Of a stretch of 21,299 nt of DNA, positions 17,701-21,299 are shown piece after piece. The notes beneath the pieces are model-generated. The model searched no databases and was not told where the DNA came from. It saw only the letters and a list, made by a program, of their open reading frames with translations. The DNA is from Alphaproteobacteria bacterium (GTDB taxonomy: Bacteria > Pseudomonadota > Alphaproteobacteria > GCA-2731375): contig JASLMY010000058.1 in assembly GCA_030746295.1 (NCBI GenBank), positions 1 to 21,299 of the forward strand. The letters are read 5' to 3'. Position 1 is the stretch's first letter. Each line of letters begins with the position of its first letter. The translations under genes and the position numbers were made by a program.

Positions 17701-18129
17701 GAGGAGGCGGTGCTGGCCGAGTTCGAGCGGATCAACGATCGCGGCGGCGTCCTCGGCGCCATGGAGACCGGCTACCAGCGCGGCAAGATTCAGGACGAGT
17801 CGCTGCACTACGAAACTCTGAAGCACGACGGCTCGTACCCGATCGTCGGCGTCAACACCTTCATCAACCCGGCGGGCCCGGGCGAGGAGACGACGCTGGA
17901 GCTGGCCCGCTCGACGGAGAAGGAAAAGCGCTCGCAGCTGAAGCGGCTGCGCGCCTTCCAGCGCCGCCACGGCGGCGAGGCGCCGGCGATGCTGGAGCGG
18001 CTGCAGGCGGCGGCACGAAACGACGACAACGTCTTCGCGGTCTTGATGCAGGCGGTGCGCTGCTGCTCGCTCGGCCAGATCACCAACGCCCTCTTCGAGG
18101 TCGGCGGCCAATACCGGCGCAACATGTAG
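14785..18129 (+). CDS. icmF: Fused isobutyryl-CoA mutase / G-protein chaperone IcmF
   Basis: A 1114-residue adenosylcobalamin enzyme that interconverts branched and straight-chain acyl-CoAs, classically isobutyryl-CoA and n-butyryl-CoA, with its own GTPase chaperone. Domain order is: basic arm 1-35; B12-binding domain about 38-170, with the cobalt ligand His53 in DGHD, SSYQGGH (98-104) and GGGGG (127-131); MeaI/ArgK-like GTPase about 190-440, with P-loop GTGGAGKS (231-238) and NKFD (375-378); a helical linker; and the mutase barrel about 560-1110. The mutase pocket has Phe606 in GVFPFK and Gln763 in GQNTC, the Phe/Gln pair of isobutyryl-CoA mutases, not the Tyr/Arg of methylmalonyl-CoA mutase. 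The start is GTG 14785, with GGAGG (14774-14778) 6 bases ahead; no ATG fits. The length and order match IcmF. A pivalyl- or isovaleryl-CoA side activity is possible. Confidence 0.93.
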   Translation: MDDTSVTERVRAKASGSGSAPRRAKKGAAKAAKGYRVSNHLRFVTATSLFDGHDAAINVMRRVMQAAGAEVIHLGHNRSVDEIVTAAIDEDAQGIAVSSYQGGHIEFFQYMVDLLAERGAGQIKVFGGGGGVIVPEEIEALHGYGVARIYSPVDGQRLGLKGMIEDLLKRADIDFSAKQPKSLVKLKAGDRGTLARVITGLEAGTAPKKLVREIEALAAKRGGVPVVGITGTGGAGKSSLTDELIRRFRTDRPELDIALIAVDPSKRKSGGALLGDRIRMNAIGPMSGGGRVYMRSLATRGSGSELAACLPGAVQAAKAAGHDLVLVETSGIGQGDAEIVPYVDLSIYAMTPEYGAASQLEKIDMLDFADLVAINKFDRKGADDARRDVAKQYQRNHERFETPVAEMPVYGTIASKFNDDGVTALYHAIRGALAERGFAAWESRLPVPATSTSSRRDLIVPADRRSYLGEVARCVRAYKATAKEKAAAARARRQLLASKEMLAGDGAPKAQLGRLEKLAAEREAEIGTQELALLEAWPKTREAYSGDELVSRVRGRELRTRLTSTTICGTELPKIALPRFEEDGELLHWLMLENLPGHFPYTAGVFPFKREGEDPTRMFAGEGDPFRTNRRFKFVSKDSDAKRLSTAFDSVTLYGNDPDERPDIYGKVGNSGVSIATLDDMKVLFDGFDLCQPTTSVSMTINGPAPTILAMFLNTAIDQRLDAFRDDKGREPTAKEAKRIVKWVHENVRGTVQADILKEDQGQNTCLFSTEFSLKVMGDIQAYFVEHDVENFYSVSISGYHIAEAGANPISQLAFTLANGFTYVESYLARGMNIDDFAPNLSFFFSAGMDPEYSVLGRVARRIWAVAMRELYGGDARSQKLKYHSQTSGRSLHAQEFAFNDIRTTLQALIASYENTNSLHTNAYDEAITTPSEESVRRAMAIQLIIGREWGLAKNHNPNQGSFIIEQLTELVEEAVLAEFERINDRGGVLGAMETGYQRGKIQDESLHYETLKHDGSYPIVGVNTFINPAGPGEETTLELARSTEKEKRSQLKRLRAFQRRHGGEAPAMLERLQAAARNDDNVFAVLMQAVRCCSLGQITNALFEVGGQYRRNM

Positions 18130-18159
18130 CACCGCCCCGACGGCCAGCCACGGCGTGAC

Positions 18160-18188
18160 TTGACGGCCCGGATCGGCTATGGCTATGG
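18160..18188 (+). promoter_or_regulatory. Candidate promoter of the LdtR-like regulator gene
   Basis: TTGACG (18160-18165) and CTATGG (18183-18188) are 17 bases apart. The -35 box matches the consensus at five of six positions; the -10 box is poor. A start near 18195 would leave about 28 bases before the ATG. The -10 copy is the second half of a small tandem GGCTATGGCTATGG. Confidence 0.33.
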
Positions 18189-18222
18189 CGTCTTTTGATT
18201 GCCGACGAGACAGGTGGCGAGC

Positions 18223-18717
18223 ATGACCACGGACGAGACACAGGCGGTCGACGACGACGGCAGAATGAGCACCTACCGCGAGGCGCTCTTGTTGATCGAG
18301 CGGCTGCACCGGCGCTTCCTCGACGTCCTGAAGGCGGAGATCGACCGCACCGGCCGCGCCGACGTCAACAACGTGCAGGCGCTGATCCTCTACAACATCG
18401 GCGACGACGAGATCACGGTTGGCGAGCTTACCAACCGCGGCTACTATCTCGGCTCGAACGTCTCCTACAACGTCAAGCAGCTGACCAATAACGGCTATAT
18501 CGAGCAGGAGCGCTCGCCGCACGACCGCCGTTCGGTCCGCGTCAAGCTGTCGGACAAGGGCCGGGCCCTGCGCGGCGACGTTACCGCCCTCTTCGAGCGC
18601 CACGTCGCCGGCCTGTTGGACGGCGACACCATCAGCCTCGACGACATCGTCGAGCTGAACGTCAAGCTGCGCCGAATTGAGCGCTTCTGGAGCGAGCAGG
18701 TCCAGTTCCGCGGTTGA
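18223..18717 (+). CDS. ldtR: MarR-family winged-helix regulator, LdtR-like
   Basis: A 164-residue dimeric DNA-binding protein. Residues 16-60 form the N-terminal dimer helices, with YREALLLIERLHRRFLDVLK. The winged helix follows: EITVGELTNRG (63-73), the recognition helix LGSNVSYNVKQLTNNG (76-91) and the basic wing RSPHDRRSVRVKLSDKG (97-113). The C-terminal dimer helix ends in RRIERFWSEQVQFR. The combination 'VNNVQALILYNIGDDEITVGEL...GYYLGSNVSYN' is what I recall from LdtR, which in Liberibacter and Sinorhizobium controls an L,D-transpeptidase gene and osmotic tolerance. ATG 18223 has AGGTGG 5 bases ahead; a TTG at 18199 would add eight residues. No L,D-transpeptidase gene lies in this window, so any such target is elsewhere. 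The gene ends in a strong hairpin that overlaps its stop codon. Confidence 0.82.
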   Translation: MTTDETQAVDDDGRMSTYREALLLIERLHRRFLDVLKAEIDRTGRADVNNVQALILYNIGDDEITVGELTNRGYYLGSNVSYNVKQLTNNGYIEQERSPHDRRSVRVKLSDKGRALRGDVTALFERHVAGLLDGDTISLDDIVELNVKLRRIERFWSEQVQFRG

Positions 18718-18751
18718 CGGCGACCGAGGCCCGAGGGTCCGGGTCGCCGTC
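18716..18751 (+). terminator. Strong GC hairpin overlapping the end of the LdtR-like gene
   Basis: GACGGCGACC (18716-18725) and GGTCGCCGTC (18742-18751) are perfect 10-bp arms around a 16-base loop that can itself fold (GGCCC with GGTCC). The left arm starts inside the TGA stop (18715-18717). There is no U run after it, so it may be a U-less terminator or a barrier that protects the 3' end. Confidence 0.45.
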
Positions 18752-18801
18752 GCGCGCCGGGGTGCCGCCCGGATCTTGATCGGCGCGACACGGCCGCCGT
18801 C

Positions 18802-20088
18802 ATGGTAGCGAGAGAAGCCCAGTCCTATTACCTCGCCAGCGCCAACCCGGCGCCGGTGCGCGCCCCGCTCGAGGGCGAGGCGGTAGCCGACGTCTGTGTC
18901 GTCGGTGCCGGCTTCACCGGTCTTTCCGCGGCCCTGCATCTGGCCGAGCACGGGCACGACGTCGCCGTCGTCGAGGCCAACAGGGTCGGCTGGGGCGCCT
19001 CGGGCCGCAACGGCGGCCAGACCATCGTCGGGCTGGCGTCCGGCATGGTCGAGGCCCGAGAACTGCTGGGCGAGGCATGGGCGCGACGGATCTGGGAGCT
19101 AACCCTCGAGGCGGTGGCCCTACAACGCCAGCTCATCGAGCGCTTCGAGATCGCCTGCGACTACCGCCCGGGCTACGTCTACGCCGCCGCCCGACCGCGG
19201 CACATGGCCGAGATCGTCGAGGAGCACGAGCTGCTGGCCCGCTGGGGCTATGACGGCGCGCGCGTCCTCGACCGCACCGAGATCGCGCGGGCGGTCGTCG
19301 GCCCGAACTATGCCGGCGGCCTCTTGGACCGAGAGAGCGGCCACCTCCACCCCCTCAACTACGCCCTGGGCCTGGCCGCAGCCGCAACCGCCATGGGCGT
19401 GCGGATCTACGAGGGCACGCGCGCAATCGAAGTCGCTCGAGGGCAGCCCGCCGGCGTGCGGACCGAACGCGGCCGGGTCCGCTGTCGCCATGTCCTGCTC
19501 GCCGGCAACGCCTATCTCGACGATCTGGCGCCGACGCTTGCCGACCATGTGCTGCCGGTCACGACCTACATCCTGGCGACCGAGCCGTTGGGCGAGCGCC
19601 GGGCGCGGGAGCTGATCCCCGACGACGTCTGCGTCTCCGACAGCAAGCGGATCCTGGACTACTACCGGCTGTCGGCCGATCACCGCCTGCTCTTCGGCGG
19701 CCGGGCCGACTATTCGCTGAGGGCGCCGGGCAACTTGGCGGAAGCGATGCGCCGGCGCATGCTGGCAGCCTTTCCGCAGCTCGACGATGTCCGCCTCGAC
19801 TACCTATGGGGTGGCAACGTCGCGGTCTCGTCGAACCGCCTGCCCCATGTCGGCCGCCTCGACGACGGCGTCTATTTCGCCCAGGGGTTCTCCGGCCACG
19901 GCGTGGCGCTGACCGGCATGGTCGGCAAGCTGGTCGCCGAGGCGATCGTCGGCGAGAGCGAGGGCTTCGACCTCCTGGCCCGAATTCCCCACAAGCGGTT
20001 TCCGGGCGGCCGCGCCGTCAGCGGCCGGCTCAAGGCCTTGGGCGTGCTCTGGTATCGGCTTCGCGATCGCCTGGAGGGATCTCAATAA
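18802..20088 (+). CDS. FAD-dependent amine/amino acid oxidase, PuuB-like
   Basis: A 428-residue flavoprotein of the DAO family (glycine/D-amino acid oxidase, sarcosine oxidase, gamma-glutamylputrescine oxidase). The dinucleotide motif is VVGAGFTGLSAALHLAEHG (33-51), with Glu58 ending the second strand to bind the ADP ribose. GASGRNGGQ (65-73) is the usual flavin contact of the PuuB branch, and the C-terminal block GVYFAQGFSGHGVALTG closes the FAD site. The opening SYYLASANPAP is also typical of that branch. It would oxidise an amine or N-alkylated amino acid to an aldehyde plus ammonia and peroxide; the substrate is unknown because no other putrescine genes are in view. ATG 18802 has no clear ribosome site. 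Its last 7 bases overlap the end of the convergent RDD gene (20082-20088). Confidence 0.85.
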   Translation: MVAREAQSYYLASANPAPVRAPLEGEAVADVCVVGAGFTGLSAALHLAEHGHDVAVVEANRVGWGASGRNGGQTIVGLASGMVEARELLGEAWARRIWELTLEAVALQRQLIERFEIACDYRPGYVYAAARPRHMAEIVEEHELLARWGYDGARVLDRTEIARAVVGPNYAGGLLDRESGHLHPLNYALGLAAAATAMGVRIYEGTRAIEVARGQPAGVRTERGRVRCRHVLLAGNAYLDDLAPTLADHVLPVTTYILATEPLGERRARELIPDDVCVSDSKRILDYYRLSADHRLLFGGRADYSLRAPGNLAEAMRRRMLAAFPQLDDVRLDYLWGGNVAVSSNRLPHVGRLDDGVYFAQGFSGHGVALTGMVGKLVAEAIVGESEGFDLLARIPHKRFPGGRAVSGRLKALGVLWYRLRDRLEGSQ

Positions 20089-20624
20089 TCGGAGCTGGAA
20101 TCGCTCAAGAGCGGGCTCTCGATGACGTTCACCACCACCGTGCCGCAAAGGATGTCGTGCAGGCAACGGCCGCGGTCGTTGAAGAACGAGACCAACAGCA
20201 CGAGACCCTGGGTCGTCGGCACCGTGGCGTAGAAGAGCACGGTCTGAAGCAGGGCCTGCGGGAAGCCCGGGTTGCCACCGTGCCAGACCGCGACACGAAC
20301 TCCCATCGCGCGCATGCCGGGGGTGGCGTTGCGCTCGGCGGAGATGAAACAGCTGTGATAGGCGATCGGCAGCAGCACCGCGCCCAAGACCACCAGGGGC
20401 CAGCTGGCGAAGAGCGTCAAGATCGACAGGATGGTGCCGACCAGCCACCAGGCGAGGACCAGCACGGTCACGATCAGGACGTCGATCAGATAGGCGAAGA
20501 TGCGCTTCAGACGAATGCCGTCGTAGTATTCCGGTGCCGACAGCGCCTCGTCGTCCAGGTGCCAGGCGACTTCCCCGTCGTCGGGCTCGTCGCGCCATTC
20601 GCTCGCGTCGTCATATCGGCTCAT
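20082..20624 (-). CDS. RDD-family membrane protein
   Basis: A 180-residue inner-membrane protein of the RDD family, whose role is mostly unknown (some members are linked to ion transport). An acidic soluble N-terminus (1-36) leads to RLKRIFAYLIDVLI (38-51), the first RDD element. The hydrophobic segments are about 43-70, 75-95 and 123-147. The family elements NATPGMRAMGVRV (99-111) and NDRGRCLHDILCGT (149-162) are present, the latter with the Asp-Arg and His-Asp pairs. ATG 20624-20622 has only GGGG very close by, and the start codon falls in the loop of an 8-bp inverted repeat. It lies 99 bases after motB on the same strand and overlaps the oxidase gene tail by 7 bases. I see no functional link to either. 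Confidence 0.85.
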   Translation of the reverse strand: MSRYDDASEWRDEPDDGEVAWHLDDEALSAPEYYDGIRLKRIFAYLIDVLIVTVLVLAWWLVGTILSILTLFASWPLVVLGAVLLPIAYHSCFISAERNATPGMRAMGVRVAVWHGGNPGFPQALLQTVLFYATVPTTQGLVLLVSFFNDRGRCLHDILCGTVVVNVIESPLLSDSSSDY

Positions 20625-20635
20625 GCCCCGATATG
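20612..20635 (-). promoter_or_regulatory. Inverted repeat placing the RDD start codon in a hairpin loop
   Basis: CATATCGG (20612-20619) and CCGATATG (20628-20635) are perfect 8-bp arms around an 8-base loop. In the minus-strand RNA the loop is GGCAUGAG and contains the start codon (20624-20622), while the only purine-rich stretch upstream is partly inside the stem. It could modulate translation or be a protein-binding site. Confidence 0.3.
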
Positions 20636-20653
20636 TGGGGAGGCCCGGGCGGA

Positions 20654-20672
20654 GCGCAAGCGGACTTTGCGC
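20654..20672 (-). terminator. Weak hairpin downstream of motB
   Basis: GCGCAA (20654-20659) and TTGCGC (20667-20672) form a 6-bp stem with a 7-base loop, about 50 bases after the motB stop and before the RDD gene. No U run follows it. It may be a weak end signal for the motility transcript. Confidence 0.22.
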
Positions 20673-20723
20673 CGAAATGTCCGGACGGAGCCAAACCGCG
20701 GATCGCGGCGCACCGAAGACCGG

Positions 20724-21299
20724 CTACTGCTGCGGCTCCGCCTGGCCGCCGGGCGGAACCAACGGCGTCTCGCGCAGAAGAACGATGGAAATGCGCCGAT
20801 TGGCCGGCAGGGTCGGGTCCTCCACGATCAGCGGCTCGGTCGCCGCCTTGCCGGTGACGAAGGAGATCCGCTCGGCCTGCAGACCCGCCTCCATGAGCGC
20901 CCGGCGGCTGGCATTGGCGCGGTCGGTCGAAAGCTCCCAGTTGCCGTAGCCGGTGTCGGTCTTGAACGGCTTGGCGTCGGTGTGGCCGGTGATCGCGATC
21001 TGGTTCGGTACCTGCTTCACGACCTCGGCGATCTTGTCGATCATGACCTGCATGCGGTGCACCATGTGGGCGCTGCCGCTGGGGAACATCGACTGACGCT
21101 CCTGGTCGACGATCTGGATCCGCAAGCCCTCGGGCGTGTTGTCGATGATCAGGCTTTCCGCCAGGCCGGCCATGTCGGGGACGTCTTGCAGGGCCTGGCG
21201 CAACTCGCGTTCGGCCGCCTCGAAGAGAGCCTGTTCCCGCTCCGCCAATTTGTGGGCGATCTCCTGCTCGGTCGGCGCCCGTTCCGCCCTCGGTTCCTC
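20724..21299 (-). CDS. motB: Flagellar motor protein MotB, C-terminal part (cut by window edge)
   Basis: The stator subunit that, with MotA, conducts ions and anchors the motor to peptidoglycan. The last 191 residues are visible; the open frame runs off the right edge, so the N-terminal membrane helix and the ion-binding Asp are outside. A charged helical linker (visible residues 1-50: EREQALFEAAERELRQAL) leads to the OmpA-like peptidoglycan-binding domain with FPSGSA (72-77), ITGHTDAKPF (103-112) and YGNWELSTDRANASRRAL (118-135). The YGNWELSTDRA form and the GLRIQIVDQ segment (58-66) separate MotB from general OmpA/Pal proteins. The short tail is rich in Pro and Gln. motA would be expected beyond the right edge. 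The presence of this gene indicates a motile organism. Confidence 0.93.
   Translation of the reverse strand, partial: EEPRAERAPTEQEIAHKLAEREQALFEAAERELRQALQDVPDMAGLAESLIIDNTPEGLRIQIVDQERQSMFPSGSAHMVHRMQVMIDKIAEVVKQVPNQIAITGHTDAKPFKTDTGYGNWELSTDRANASRRALMEAGLQAERISFVTGKAATEPLIVEDPTLPANRRISIVLLRETPLVPPGGQAEPQQ

Noticed and set aside
16384..18957. An 857-codon open frame antisense to icmF
   Set aside because: The plus strand encodes an uninterrupted IcmF with all domain motifs. The antisense product has the low-complexity Val/Ala/Asp/Arg mix of a shadow frame and runs across gene boundaries.

Overview
The window reads as a piece of chromosome from a free-living, motile, GC-rich alphaproteobacterium, probably of the Rhodospirillales/Kiloniellales kind. 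The reasons are the high G+C throughout, the Asp-type (Mg-dependent) HemB, an LdtR-like MarR regulator, a small DUF6898-like protein, a fused IcmF mutase and a MotB gene. I see no rRNA, tRNA, CRISPR array, insertion sequence or phage gene. The genes are packed tightly and no gene-free stretch exceeds about 220 bases.

Layout, left to right. 1-869 (minus): the N-terminal part of a LivH-type branched-chain amino acid permease, cut by the window edge, preceded on its strand by a small conserved protein. 1064-2278 (plus): glutaryl-CoA dehydrogenase, behind a leader rich in palindromes. 2286-7602 (minus): a five-gene lipid cluster transcribed in the order CDP-alcohol phosphatidyltransferase, alpha/beta hydrolase-methyltransferase fusion, PAP2-dual-specificity phosphatase fusion, PlsC-type acyltransferase, CdsA-type cytidylyltransferase. 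Its last four genes are joined by three successive 4-base ATGA overlaps. The set matches E. coli ynbABCD, whose function is not established as far as I know, plus an acyltransferase. It is the best candidate here for an undescribed system. 7822-9493 (plus): an HGGYW-type esterase and a seven-helix ceramidase-like (CREST) membrane protein. 9500-11896 (minus): a membrane-anchored penicillin-acylase-family Ntn hydrolase.

12048-13497 (plus): a beta-hydroxyacid dehydrogenase and a GNAT acetyltransferase. 13511-14581 (minus): porphobilinogen synthase HemB. 14785-18129 (plus): a 1114-residue fused isobutyryl-CoA mutase/G-protein, IcmF, with Phe/Gln mutase active-site signatures. 18223-18717 (plus): the LdtR-like MarR regulator, ending in a strong hairpin. 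18802-20088 (plus): a PuuB-like FAD amine/amino acid oxidase. 20082-20624 (minus): an RDD membrane protein. 20724-21299 (minus): the C-terminal part of MotB, cut by the right edge.

How the genes work together: the five-gene cluster holds every step type needed to build a phospholipid, namely acylation to phosphatidate, CTP activation, head-group transfer and dephosphorylation, plus a methyltransferase/hydrolase for modification. Its upstream region (7603-7821) contains an AT-rich island with spaced repeats, suggesting regulated expression. GcdH, IcmF and the hydroxyacid dehydrogenase fit breakdown of lysine/tryptophan or branched-chain acyl-CoA intermediates, but they are separate transcription units. 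Motif positions, overlaps and repeats were read directly from the sequence. Family names come from remembered motif patterns, and no database search was possible.
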